Assembly (NCBI GenBank): GCA_012927625.1
Contig: JABBOV010000014.1
Span: 85,250-149,249 of the forward strand
Direction of reading: 5' to 3'
Length of the DNA stretch: 64,000 bases
Source of the DNA: Glaciimonas sp.
Lineage (GTDB): Bacteria; Pseudomonadota; Gammaproteobacteria; Burkholderiales; Burkholderiaceae_D
Shown: piece by piece, positions 26,700 through 36,017 of the stretch
Position numbering within the stretch: position 1 is the stretch's first letter
How the letters are laid out: each line of letters begins with the position of its first letter
Position numbers and translations under genes: made by a program
Notes under the pieces: model-generated
Databases searched by the model: none
Seen by the model: the letters and a program-made list of their open reading frames with translations, nothing else
Told to the model about the DNA's origin: nothing

Positions 26700-27719
26700 A
26701 TGAATATTGGCGATGCTTGCGGGAGAATGCGGCGCTCGAAAGCGGCAGCATTGGTTTCATCAACTTGTGTTGCCGCGCTGATGCTCACTGGTTGCAGCGG
26801 CGACACCCATCTGAGCTTTCTCGATCCGCAGGGTCCGGTGGCGGCGGCCCAGCGCTGGCACTTTATCGAAGCGCTGGCAGTGTTGGTGGTGTTTGTCGCC
26901 ATCCCCGTGTTTTTGCTCACCCCCTGGCTCCTCTGGCGTTACCGGTACGGGGCCAAGTCATCACGCTACACGCCAAAGTGGGATTTCTCCGCACGCTTGG
27001 AGTTTGCTTTATGGGCCGGTCCGGTGGTGATCGTGGTGCTACTGGCGATCATCGTCTGGCGCGATACGCACGCGCTCGATCCCTACAAACCACTGGCCTC
27101 CGACCAACCCGCCTTGCGCGTGCAGGTCATCGGCTACGACTGGAAATGGCTGTTCATCTATCCCGACCAGGGTATCGCCAGCATCGGCATATTGGCCCTG
27201 CCTGCGGGGCGTCCGGTAGCCATGCAACTGACCTCGGCCACAGTGATGCAGTCGCTGCACATCCCTGCGCTGGGCAGCCAGATCTACGCCATGGGCGGCA
27301 TGGTGACTCAGCTTCATCTGCAGGCCGACCGGCCCGGACGGTCACTCGGCGAAAACAACATGTACAACGGAAACGGCTTTCACCAGCAGCGGTTCACCGC
27401 AGTCGCGATGACGCCCGAGCGGTTCAGCGCATGGGTCAGCGAGGTTCACTTGCACGGCATTGCGCTCAATGACCAGAGCTTGAAACTCATATCGCAACGC
27501 AGCACCCGGGCTGAACTGATCGCCGCACTATCCCAGCCCGGTGCGCCTGATGGCAACATATACTTCAACGGCGCGACGGCGACGTTGTTTCCCGCCGTGG
27601 TCAAGGCCACAATGGACGGCACGATAGTCGCGCTGGCGAACGTCCGACAGGAATCCGCCAACAGCGTGCCTCTCGCAGCACGGAAACCCACCGAATCTGC
27701 GACGGATAAAGTGCAATGA
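26700..27719 (+). CDS. cyoA: Cytochrome bo3-type quinol oxidase subunit II
   Basis: 339 residues. Lipoprotein signal with lipobox LTGC (Cys32), two TM segments (about 53-75 and 100-122), then a cupredoxin domain with QVIGYDWKWLFIYPDQGIAS, HIPALGSQIYAMGGMVTQLH and YNGNGFHQQRF. The CuA-binding Cys and His ligands of cytochrome c oxidases are absent, which fits a quinol oxidase. The start is supported by AGGAAGG 8 nt upstream. It overlaps the next gene by 4 nt (ATGA). A C-terminal Pro/Ala/Thr tail is longer than usual. Confidence 0.88.
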   Translation: MNIGDACGRMRRSKAAALVSSTCVAALMLTGCSGDTHLSFLDPQGPVAAAQRWHFIEALAVLVVFVAIPVFLLTPWLLWRYRYGAKSSRYTPKWDFSARLEFALWAGPVVIVVLLAIIVWRDTHALDPYKPLASDQPALRVQVIGYDWKWLFIYPDQGIASIGILALPAGRPVAMQLTSATVMQSLHIPALGSQIYAMGGMVTQLHLQADRPGRSLGENNMYNGNGFHQQRFTAVAMTPERFSAWVSEVHLHGIALNDQSLKLISQRSTRAELIAALSQPGAPDGNIYFNGATATLFPAVVKATMDGTIVALANVRQESANSVPLAARKPTESATDKVQ

Positions 27720-29827
27720 GTTTCGCCGATCTCTTTCAGCACCCACTGGGGCGACTGAGTCTGGAATCGCTGCCGTTCTGGCAAATGCTGAACGATCCGA
27801 CCCGAGGGAACGTGATCAACGGCATCATCGGCACCGCCGCGGCCTCGATGGTCGTGATTGGCGCGCTTGTCACCATCGCCATGATCACCAGGTATCGAAA
27901 ATGGGGCGTGCTGTGGTCGCAATGGCTGACCAGTCCCGATCACAAGAAGATCGGCATCATGTACGTGGTGCTGGCCTTGGTGATGATTGTGCGGGCGCTG
28001 ATGGAGGGTGTGCTGATGCGGGCGCAGCAGGCCTTCGGACTCGACGGCGGCTTTCTGTCGCCCGACCATTTTGCGCAATTGTTCAGCACGCACGGCACGA
28101 TCATGATTTTCTTCGTGGCCATGCCTTTTCTGACCGGTATCATCAACTACGTGATGCCGCTGCAGATCGGCGCGCGTGATGTCTCTTTCCCCGTACTCAA
28201 TTCGATCAGCCTCTGGTTGACTGCGGCCGGTGCCGCGCTGGTGATGATCTCGCTGTGCTTCGGCAAATTTTCGACCGGCGGCTGGTTCGGTTATCCGCCG
28301 TACACCGAGGCAAGCTTCAGTCCGGGCGTGGGGCCGGACTACTGGATCTGGGCCCTTACGCTGGCTTCGCTGGCATCGACCTTCAGCGGTATCAACTTCG
28401 CCGTCACCATCTACAAGGAACGGGCGCCAGGCATGAAGCTGTTGTACATGCCCCTGTTCACCTGGACTGCGCTGTGCACCAGCATCATCATGATCTTCGC
28501 GATGCCGCCGCTGACGGTCGCCACGGCGCAGCTGGCGCTGGATCGGTATCTGGGATTCCACTTTTTTACCAATGAACTTGGCGGCAATATTATGAATTTC
28601 GCCAACCTTTTCTGGCTGTTCGGTCATCCTGAGGTCTACATCCTGGTTCTGCCCTCGTTCGGCGTGTACTCGGAACTCATTTCGACGTTTTCCGGCAAGG
28701 CGCTGTTCGGCTACAGGTCGATGGTCATGGCGACCATGGCCATCGCGACCCTGTCCTTCGCGGTGTGGATGCATCACTTCTTTACGATGGGCCAGAGCGC
28801 CAACATCAATGCTGCTTTCGGCATCGCCTCCATGTTGATCGGCATCCCCACCGGGGTGAAGATTTATGACTGGATGTGGACGATATTCCGCGGCCGCGTG
28901 CGATTCACCGTGCCGATGATCTATTCGATCGGCTTCATCTACCTGTTCGTGCTGGGCGGCATTACCGGCATTCTGCTAGCCAGCCCCACCATTGACTATC
29001 AGGTGCACAACACCGTGTTCCTGGTGGCGCATTTCCACAACGTGGCGATTCCCGGCGCGCTGTTCGGCTTGCTGGCGGGATACCATTTCTGGTTTCCCAA
29101 GGCATTCGGGTTCCGCCTCGATGAACGCTTGGGAAAGGTTTCCGCGCTTTGCTGGATCTTCGGTTTCATGCTGGCGTTCTTTCCGCTATACGCACTTGGG
29201 CTGATGGGCCTGCCGCGCCGCAGCGTCGCCTACACCGAGCCGTCCTACGTGCCGCTGGAAATTGCGGCTTTCCTCGGCGCCATCCTGCTCACCGTGGCTC
29301 TGGTCACGCTGGTCGTTCAACTGTGGGTGTCGATCAAACACCGTGACGAGAACCGCGTATTCGCGGGCGATCCCTGGGATGGCCGCAGCCTGGAATGGTC
29401 GGTATCGGCGCCGCCGCCGGAATACAACTTTGCCGTGATTCCAGAAGTCACCGGACGCGATGCGTTCACGCTCGCCAAGGAAGCCGGCAAGGCCTATCTG
29501 TTGCCGGAATCGTATGCTGATATCGAGCTGCCCAGGAACAGTGCGATGGGGCCGGTGCTGGGCGTCATCAGTTTCGCACTCGCGTTCGGGCTGGTCTGGC
29601 ATATCTGGTGGATGGTGATGCTGTTCTTGCTCGCTACCGTGGTGACGATGATCGTGCACGGCTTCGCACGTGACACCACACGCATCATTCCTGCGCAGCA
29701 AGTGCAGCAGGAGCATCGCCGTTGGCTTGATGCCGTGGCCGCTGCAACAGCCATATCACGCGAGGACGAACGCAAGTCAGCCAATCAGGGGCTGGCCGGG
29801 CAGACACTTCTTGGGGTTCCGGCATGA
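27716..29827 (+). CDS. cyoB: Cytochrome bo3-type quinol oxidase subunit I
   Basis: 703 residues with about 14-15 TM segments. Haem and CuB ligands are visible: FSTHGTIMIFF (low-spin haem His), FGHPEVYILVLPSFGVYSE (CuB His, cross-linked Tyr and channel Glu), MHHFFTMG (two CuB His) and LVAHFHNV (haem o3 and haem b His). The proton-entry loop IINYVMPLQIGARDVSFP is present. It reduces O2 to water with quinol electrons and pumps protons. It overlaps cyoA and cyoC by 4 nt each. All catalytic residues look intact. Confidence 0.92.
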   Translation: MSFADLFQHPLGRLSLESLPFWQMLNDPTRGNVINGIIGTAAASMVVIGALVTIAMITRYRKWGVLWSQWLTSPDHKKIGIMYVVLALVMIVRALMEGVLMRAQQAFGLDGGFLSPDHFAQLFSTHGTIMIFFVAMPFLTGIINYVMPLQIGARDVSFPVLNSISLWLTAAGAALVMISLCFGKFSTGGWFGYPPYTEASFSPGVGPDYWIWALTLASLASTFSGINFAVTIYKERAPGMKLLYMPLFTWTALCTSIIMIFAMPPLTVATAQLALDRYLGFHFFTNELGGNIMNFANLFWLFGHPEVYILVLPSFGVYSELISTFSGKALFGYRSMVMATMAIATLSFAVWMHHFFTMGQSANINAAFGIASMLIGIPTGVKIYDWMWTIFRGRVRFTVPMIYSIGFIYLFVLGGITGILLASPTIDYQVHNTVFLVAHFHNVAIPGALFGLLAGYHFWFPKAFGFRLDERLGKVSALCWIFGFMLAFFPLYALGLMGLPRRSVAYTEPSYVPLEIAAFLGAILLTVALVTLVVQLWVSIKHRDENRVFAGDPWDGRSLEWSVSAPPPEYNFAVIPEVTGRDAFTLAKEAGKAYLLPESYADIELPRNSAMGPVLGVISFALAFGLVWHIWWMVMLFLLATVVTMIVHGFARDTTRIIPAQQVQQEHRRWLDAVAAATAISREDERKSANQGLAGQTLLGVPA

Positions 29828-30447
29828 GTCATGAAGCCATCAAGCATCCGGGCCTGAATCTGGGCGCTGCCCACGGTCGCGATCATGATGCGGCCGAAGC
29901 CATGATGTTCGGTTTCTGGATATTCCTGATGAGCGACGCCATTCTCTTCAGCTTGGTGTTCGCCACCTACCTGACATCGGTCAACGCCACCGCCGGCGGT
30001 CCCGGGCCGCACGCGCTTTACGACATCCAGAGCGTATTCATCGAAACCCTGGTGCTATTAGCCAGCAGCTTCACTTTCGGGATGGCATCGCTGGCGCTCA
30101 AGTACAAGCACCGCACGGCGCGGCTGATCGGATGGTTGGCGCTGACGCTAGTGCTGGGTGTGACTTTTCTCGGCTTTGAACTTAACGACTTCGCGACGAT
30201 GTTCGCCAAAGGCGGCGTACCGAGCCGCAGCGGATTCCTGTCCGCCTTCTTCGACCTGGTGCCGCTGCATGGCCTGCACGTCGCGGCCGGCAGCATCTGG
30301 CTGATCTGCCTGCTCGGCCAGATTGCGATGTACGGCGTGGACACCCAGGTCAAACTCGGCGTGATGCGGCTCGCGCTGTTCTGGCACTTTCTGGACATCG
30401 TCTGGATTGCGATTTTTTCGGTGGTTTATCTGGCGGGGCTGGCATGA
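29824..30447 (+). CDS. cyoC: Cytochrome bo3-type quinol oxidase subunit III
   Basis: 207 residues, five TM segments. Family marks include MMFGFWIFLMSDAILFSLVF, ETLVLLASSFTFGMA and DLVPLHGLHVAAGSIWLICL, ending with LFWHFLDIVWIAIFSVVYLA. It stabilises subunit I. Its TGA overlaps an ATG (ATGA at 30444) that opens a short cyoD-like frame, showing that cyoD once followed directly. Confidence 0.9.
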   Translation: MSHEAIKHPGLNLGAAHGRDHDAAEAMMFGFWIFLMSDAILFSLVFATYLTSVNATAGGPGPHALYDIQSVFIETLVLLASSFTFGMASLALKYKHRTARLIGWLALTLVLGVTFLGFELNDFATMFAKGGVPSRSGFLSAFFDLVPLHGLHVAAGSIWLICLLGQIAMYGVDTQVKLGVMRLALFWHFLDIVWIAIFSVVYLAGLA

Positions 30448-30542
30448 TTGAATCAGCGCGCGATGGCGGAGATGTAGTAGCCCGCAAACTCGAGGATCGA
30501 AAAGGCTTTTATTCCGAGGGCTGGAGCATGGCTCTAGACTAG
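30444..30542 (+). pseudogene. Vestigial cyoD copy (N-terminal 32 codons)
   Basis: Encodes MIESARDGGDVVARKLEDRK then GFYSEGWSMALD and TAG. It aligns without gaps to the first 30 residues of the intact cyoD product (MIDQVRDDDETATRKLEERK, VFHSYVWGISLAL): shared MI, RD, RKLE, RK, F, S and W. It is coupled to cyoC by ATGA. The rest of the subunit is missing; a CDF transporter gene follows. The two copies differ at many positions, so this is not a recent duplication. Confidence 0.75.
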
Positions 30543-30561
30543 GCGCTTCAGGGAGGTAAAG

Positions 30562-31512
30562 ATGCAAACTAGGAGCGCCACTAAAAAAGTGGTCTACGCT
30601 GCGCTCGCGGGAAATTTCGCGATTGCGCTGATCAAGTTTGTGGCTGCCGCGATTACCGGCAGCTCCGCCATGCTCAGCGAAGCTGTGCATTCACTCGTCG
30701 ACACTGTTAACGAACTGTTACTTTTGTACGGCATGAAACGGGCAGCTAAGGGGCCGGACGATAGTCATCCGTTCGGGTATGGTCGCGAGCTCTATTTCTG
30801 GAGCTTTATTGTTACCTTGCTTGTGTTCGCGCTCGGCGCGGGTGTGTCGTTGTATGAAGGCGTTGTGCACCTGCGCAATCCAGAAGCGATGACCAATCCA
30901 CTCATCAACTACCTAGTACTGGGCGTTTCAATTATCTGCGAAGGCGCATCGTGGTGGGTGGCGCTCAAAGCATTTCGCGCGACTAAAGGTAAACAAGGTT
31001 ACTTCGACGCATTTCGCGCTAGCAAAGATCCGGGCGTTTTTATTGTGCTGTTCGAGGATGGTGCTGCCTTGCTCGGCCTGCTGGTAGCGACGCTGGGAAT
31101 CACGGGCGCACTGATACTGGATATGCCTGAGCTCGATGGCATCGCGTCCATCGGTATCAGCATCGTGCTTGCAGCGTCCTCGATATTGCTGGCGCGCGAA
31201 ACGAAAGCATTGCTGATCGGCGAAGCGGCGCAGCCGCATGTGCGCGAATCGATCATGCGCATTGCCAGTAACGATACGGACATCCGGTGTGTTAACGGCG
31301 TCTTAACCGTGCAGATGGGTCCAAACCAAGTGCTTGCAGCTTTGAGCGCCGAATTCTGCGACGATTTAAACACGACACAGATCGAACACTGCATTGGTCG
31401 AATCGAAGCGGCGATCATCGACGCACACCTCGATGTCACAACGCTATTCGTCAAACCACAAGCTGTCGAAATGTGGCAACAGCGGATCGCCGTCTTGACG
31501 GCAAAGGACTGA
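30562..31512 (+). CDS. Cation diffusion facilitator (CDF) transporter
   Basis: 316 residues, six TM segments. Metal-site motifs of the CDF family: SEAVHSLVDTVNELLLLYG in TM2 (HxxxD), HPFGYGRELYFWSF after it, and FEDGAALLGLLVATLGI in TM5. A cytoplasmic C-terminal domain follows (about 215-316). It exports divalent cations (Zn, Co, Fe or Mn; the metal cannot be read). GGGAGG lies 9 nt before the ATG. It is inserted between a broken cyoD and the intact cyoD, an unusual place inside an oxidase operon. Confidence 0.85.
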   Translation: MQTRSATKKVVYAALAGNFAIALIKFVAAAITGSSAMLSEAVHSLVDTVNELLLLYGMKRAAKGPDDSHPFGYGRELYFWSFIVTLLVFALGAGVSLYEGVVHLRNPEAMTNPLINYLVLGVSIICEGASWWVALKAFRATKGKQGYFDAFRASKDPGVFIVLFEDGAALLGLLVATLGITGALILDMPELDGIASIGISIVLAASSILLARETKALLIGEAAQPHVRESIMRIASNDTDIRCVNGVLTVQMGPNQVLAALSAEFCDDLNTTQIEHCIGRIEAAIIDAHLDVTTLFVKPQAVEMWQQRIAVLTAKD

Positions 31513-31513
31513 C

Positions 31514-31864
31514 ATGATCGACCAAGTGCGCGACGACGACGAAACCGCAACCCGAAAACTCGAGGAGCGAAAAGTTTTCCATTCCTACGTCTGGGGCATC
31601 TCACTGGCGCTGTCGCTGACGCTACTGCCCTTCGCGCTGATGCATTGGGGCGCGATGCGTGGCTTGTCGCTGCTGGGCGTAATCGGCGCGCTTGCCTTGG
31701 TGCAGATGGTGGTCCACTTCCACTTCTTCCTGCACATCGGCTGGCGGCAAAAGCGCGACGACCTGCTGCTGATCCTGTTCTCGACGCTGCTCATGGTCAT
31801 CATGGTTGCGGGCACCATCTGGATCATGGCCAACCTGGCGATGCGCATGGCTCTGCAAGTGTAG
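31514..31864 (+). CDS. cyoD: Cytochrome bo3-type quinol oxidase subunit IV
   Basis: 116 residues with three TM segments (about 28-48, 51-71 and 82-107) and the family motif LVQMVVHFHFFLHIG. This small subunit assists assembly of the CuB site. It starts 2 bp after the CDF gene, so it is read from the same transcript. A degenerate copy of its 5' end lies right after cyoC. Confidence 0.87.
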   Translation: MIDQVRDDDETATRKLEERKVFHSYVWGISLALSLTLLPFALMHWGAMRGLSLLGVIGALALVQMVVHFHFFLHIGWRQKRDDLLLILFSTLLMVIMVAGTIWIMANLAMRMALQV

Positions 31865-31910
31865 CCATGAGAATTCGTCTGCAGAGGTGGAGCAGGAGGA
31901 TCAAATCCGA

Positions 31911-33503
31911 ATGAGTACCATCGATGTCGCTTTCGTGCTGCTGGCGCTGGTCCTGGTCACGGCGCTCGCTGCGCGGCGCACCAGCGTTCCTGCTCCGGTC
32001 GTCTTCGCCGCGGTGGGCATCGCGGGCGGCGCTGCCTGGCACCTTGTTCCGGCCCTGCCGCCGGTGCGCATGCCACCCGACTTGGTCCTGTTCGCCTTTC
32101 TGCCACCGCTACTCATGACCGCCGCCTATGCGCTGCCGCTGCAGGCATTCCGCCGAAATCTCCTGCCGATCGTGCTGCTCGCGGTCGGCCTGGTTCTCGC
32201 CACCATGGGTGTCGCTGCCGTTGTTGGCCATGCGCTGGTCGGATTGTCCTGGGCTGCCGCATTCGTCCTCGGCACGATCATCGCGCCACCGGATCCGGTG
32301 GCGGCCACGTCCGTTGCGAGCAAGACAGGACTTCCGCACCGGCTGGTCGTCATCCTCGAAGGCGAAGGATTGGTCAACGACGCGGTTGCGATAGTCGCCT
32401 ACGGGATCGCGGTCGAAGCGCTGGTCTCCGGGCTTTTCGCCTGGGACACCGTGTTCTGGTCACTGTTGCGCGAGACGCCGACCGGCATACTGATCGGACT
32501 GCTGATCGGTGGCGCGGCCGCACTGGTACGTCGATACGCAGACAGTGTGCCGCTTGAAGTCGGCATTTCGCTGGTCACACCCTACCTGGCCTACCACCTC
32601 GCCGAACGATTTGGTTGCTCTGGCGTGCTGGCCGTAGTCACGCTCGGATTCATGTTGCGCTGGTCGAGTTTTCGCGTGTCGTCGCCGGTGGCGCGTCTGG
32701 CGGCGCGCACAGTATGGAGTTTCCTGCGTTACGCCAGCACGGCGCTGGTGTTTCTTTTGCTCGGATTGCTGATCGGCGAGATCGCCGTCGACTGGCCGAG
32801 TCGTGAAGTCGTCATCGCCGGGGTCATCCTGTCCGGCGCGATCGTGGCGATCCGCATTGTCTGGATGCTGTTGGTGCCGCGCCTGGTCGCAGCGCTAGGC
32901 GCCAGCCAGACGGCGAAATCGTCGACCGCCGAACAGATCGTGATCGGCTGGGCCGGCATGCGCGGCGTCGTCTCGCTGGCGCTGGCATTGGCCTTGCCCC
33001 TGAACTTGCCCATAAACCTGGGCGGCAGCGACCAGACGCGCAACATGATCGTGTTCCTGACCCTGGTCGTGATCATTGTCACGCTGATCGTGCAGGGCGC
33101 GACACTGATGCCGCTGGTGCGCTGGCTGAAGGCCGGCGACCCGAAGCGCGAACATCGGGAGGAGCGTCACGCTCGCCTGAAGGCGCGTCGGGCAGGGGTG
33201 GCGGCGATTCGCGCAGCCAACAACATGACTGCAGGTTTCGATCAGGCGGCGCGGCAGATTCTCATCAAGGAAATCGATGAAGGCACGCGTGGCATCGCCG
33301 TGGCGGGCGAGGGCGGAACGTCGCACCACAGCAACTGGGTGCTGCTGCAGGCGCTGGACGCGCAGCGCGATGTTGTCAATCGCCTGCGCGACGCGGGCCG
33401 CCTGAGTGGCGAACTGGCCGAACGTCTCGACACCGAACTGGATCTCGACGCGATGAGCTCATGCGGCGGGGGTACGCGCCTGACCGACGGCGGCGGTGAC
33501 TGA
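31911..33503 (+). CDS. Na+/H+ antiporter, CPA1 family
   Basis: 530 residues from the ATG at 31911, preceded by AGGAGG. About 12 TM segments. The CPA1 ion-binding motif lies in GLVNDAVAIVAYG, following APPDPVAATSVASKTGLPHR, and the conserved Arg region is WAGMRGVVSLALALALPL. A hydrophilic C-terminal tail of about 120 residues (Arg/Glu rich) resembles the regulatory tails of this family. It would exchange Na+ (or K+) for H+. Last intact gene of the accessory block and co-directional with the oxidase genes. Confidence 0.87.
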   Translation: MSTIDVAFVLLALVLVTALAARRTSVPAPVVFAAVGIAGGAAWHLVPALPPVRMPPDLVLFAFLPPLLMTAAYALPLQAFRRNLLPIVLLAVGLVLATMGVAAVVGHALVGLSWAAAFVLGTIIAPPDPVAATSVASKTGLPHRLVVILEGEGLVNDAVAIVAYGIAVEALVSGLFAWDTVFWSLLRETPTGILIGLLIGGAAALVRRYADSVPLEVGISLVTPYLAYHLAERFGCSGVLAVVTLGFMLRWSSFRVSSPVARLAARTVWSFLRYASTALVFLLLGLLIGEIAVDWPSREVVIAGVILSGAIVAIRIVWMLLVPRLVAALGASQTAKSSTAEQIVIGWAGMRGVVSLALALALPLNLPINLGGSDQTRNMIVFLTLVVIIVTLIVQGATLMPLVRWLKAGDPKREHREERHARLKARRAGVAAIRAANNMTAGFDQAARQILIKEIDEGTRGIAVAGEGGTSHHSNWVLLQALDAQRDVVNRLRDAGRLSGELAERLDTELDLDAMSSCGGGTRLTDGGGD

Positions 33504-33718
33504 TTGTGCCAACCCGTGCCTGGGAAATCGGCGCGCGCGTGACGCAATCCTCCGAGATCCGGCTATTTAACGCAATTTTAATTTGTGCAACAACGCAACT
33601 TTGGCGGATCCTACCGGCGCAGCCTGGGAGCCCTACCTAAAGACGTCAACGGTTCACCCGGCAACCATATCATCAGGATTCCTCATGGCGGACTGGGCCC
33701 CGGCCCCCGCCCCCGCCT

Positions 33719-34808
33719 TCAAGCAATTGGTCCAGAGAAGTAGAAGGCCAGGCCCAGCAACACATAGACACCGATGAGCAAAACGCCCTCGAACCATGTG
33801 GTCTCGCCATCGCTCGCAATCGAATTCACGATGAACGCCGCGCTGACCACTGCGAAGAGACCGATGGGGTTGCCGAACACCAGCGTCATCGGCTGACCCA
33901 TCAGCCACGAACCGAGTACCAGCAGGGGCGCTACGACCAGGGCCACCTGGATGGCCGATCCCACGCAGATGTTGAGGACCAAACCCATCTTTCCCTGACG
34001 CGCGAACCAGGCCGCGGCGAATAGATCCGAGGCCGTTCCCACGAGGGCCAGCACGATGACGCCGATGAACACTTGCGACAGCCCGAGCGCGCTGGCCGTT
34101 GCCTCCAGTGCGCCCGAGACGAGGTGGGCTTCGAGGGCAATGGCAGTGCATCGCCGCGACGAGCACGGCGATGCACTGCCACGTCTGCCAGCCTGCGGTG
34201 GCCGAGCCATCGCCCTCTTCGCGCGACTCCTCGGACGCGAACACGTCGCGGTGCGTGACAAGCGTGTAGACGAGGTTGGCGGCATAGAGCAGCAGCATGA
34301 CGACCGACACAGCGATGCTGAGATGCTCGTCGGTCAAGATCGGGTCGGCCTCCTTGGTCAGATGGCGCGCAGTGTAGTCGAAAACGGCCGGCAGCAGCAG
34401 CGCGATCAAGGCCAGGATGAGCATGCTTCCCAATCTTCCCGCCTTGTTGCGGTTGAACCGCAGCCGGGTGCGACCTATGCTGCCGACGACGATCGCCAGC
34501 CTGAGCCCGAACAGGCTCGTCGCGATGATCGAACCGGTGATCTGTGCGCGCACCACGGCGACATTGCCGGCGGCGAGGACGAAGAAGGCGAGGATCACTT
34601 CGGCCAGACTGCCGAAGCTTACGTTGAGAAGGCCGCCGACGGCGGAGCCGACCTTCGCTGCTAGATGTTCCGTCGCTCGCCGAACCCAGTCGGCCAGAAC
34701 GCCGATCGCGCTCGCGCTGGCGGTGACGACGCGCCAGTTGCGCTGGCTGATCGACGGCTTGAACTGGCAGAATACCATCGCCCACCAGCCGTTTGAACGG
34801 TGCGCCAT
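33719..34808 (-). pseudogene. Ca2+/H+ antiporter (CaxA/ChaA-like), frameshifted
   Basis: The N-terminal half (ATEHLAAKVGSAVGGLLNVS, FGSLAEVILAFFVLAAGN, RFNRNKAGRLGSMLILALIA) is in one frame to about 34180. The C-terminal half ([58 protein letters not shown]) is in another, ending at 33719. Together they give one Cax protein with both GNxxE-like repeats, though the first is altered (SFGSLAE) and the second reads GTASD. The frame change falls in a perfect 14-bp inverted repeat at 34142-34180. Opposite strand to the oxidase cluster. Confidence 0.8.
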
Positions 34809-34894
34809 GCGCTAAAAAAATATATTTCAAAAACATGCAAATGACGTAAACCCAAAACGGAAATCGTTTTGGTAAAGTCACTGCATACACCTAC

Positions 34895-35888
34895 CTGACC
34901 TCCTTGCAGCCCTTCCATCCGAGCTTCGCGATTACATCCGCGCACTGGAAGAGCGCACAGCTGCATTACAGCAACGGGTCCATTTCCTGGAAGAGCAATT
35001 CCGGCTGGCGCAACTGAAGCGCTTCGCACCATCGAGCGAGAAATTCGGCGCCCAAGACTGCCTGTTCAACGAAGCCGAACAAGACATCAACACCCTCGCG
35101 CCAGAGGAGGACGGCGGCGACACGCCCATTGACCAGAACGTGCCGCCGAAGAAACGCAGCCGCAAACCATTGCCGGCGCATCTGCCGCGCACCCGCATCG
35201 AGCACGACTTGCCCGAGGCTGAGAAAGTGTGCCGCTGCTGCCAGGGCGCCTTGCACCGCATGGGCGAAGAAACCAGTGAACAGCTCGACATCGTGCCCGC
35301 CAAGGTTCAAGTGCTGCAACATGTGCGCTTCAAATACGCCTGCCGCCGATGCGACCGCCACGGCGAATCGAGCAAGATCGTCACCAGTGCAATGCCGGTA
35401 CAACCTATTCCCGGAAGCATCGCCAGCGCCGGCGCATTGGCCACGGTGCTGACAAGATGATCGGCAAGCTCTATCACATAGAGAAGCAGGCGCGCGGCAA
35501 ACCGCCCGACGGTATGACGATGATGGAACATACTTATCGATTGCGACAGGACAAGAGTCGCCCGATTCTGGACGCCTTCCATACATGGCTGACGCAGCAT
35601 CAAAGTGCGGTCATGCCGCAATCGCTGATCGGTAAAGCCATCAGTTATGCGCTTGGGCAATGGCGGTATTTGTGTCGTTATATCGATGACGGTCGTGCGC
35701 CTATCGACAATAACCTCATCGAGCGCGATATTCGGCCATTTACCACGGGGCGCAAGAATTGGATGTTCTCCAATTCGGTTGCCGGCGCCGATGCCAGCGC
35801 GATCATTTACAGCCTGATGTTGACCTGCCGCGCCTGCGATGTCGAGCCGTATGCCTATTTGCGTCATGTCTTGACGGAACTGCCGTAA
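34895..35888 (+). pseudogene. tnpC: Second IS66 tnpC remnant, core deleted
   Basis: First part: SELRDYIRALEERTAALQQR, LAQLKRFAPSSEKFG, KPLPAHLPRTRIEHDLPEAE, a zinc knuckle (KVCRCC, YACRRC) and PIPGSIASAGALATVL. Then, out of frame, GKLYHIEKQARGKPPDG, RPILDAFHTWLTQHQSAVMP, APIDNNLIERDIRPFTTGRK and the C-terminus. About 160 residues, including the first two catalytic Asp residues, are missing at about 35445-35460. tnpA and tnpB are absent. Different IS66 lineage from the element at 20.4 kb. Confidence 0.85.
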
Positions 35889-35975
35889 CGCAAGGCCGGC
35901 GACGATATGGCTGACTTGCTGCCATTCAACTACGCTGCCAAGAATACCGGACACTAATTCAACCCGGTTAAATGG

Positions 35976-36017
35976 TGTACGTTGGGTTGAAAATCGCGCT
36001 TACATACCTTTGGCATT
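35976..36017. repeat. 42-bp direct repeat, right copy
   Basis: Mate of 24403-24444 (one mismatch). The IS66 terminus reads inward from 36004 (reverse complement begins GTAAGCGCGATTTTCA). The following 14 bp are also shared with the left copy. Confidence 0.85.
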
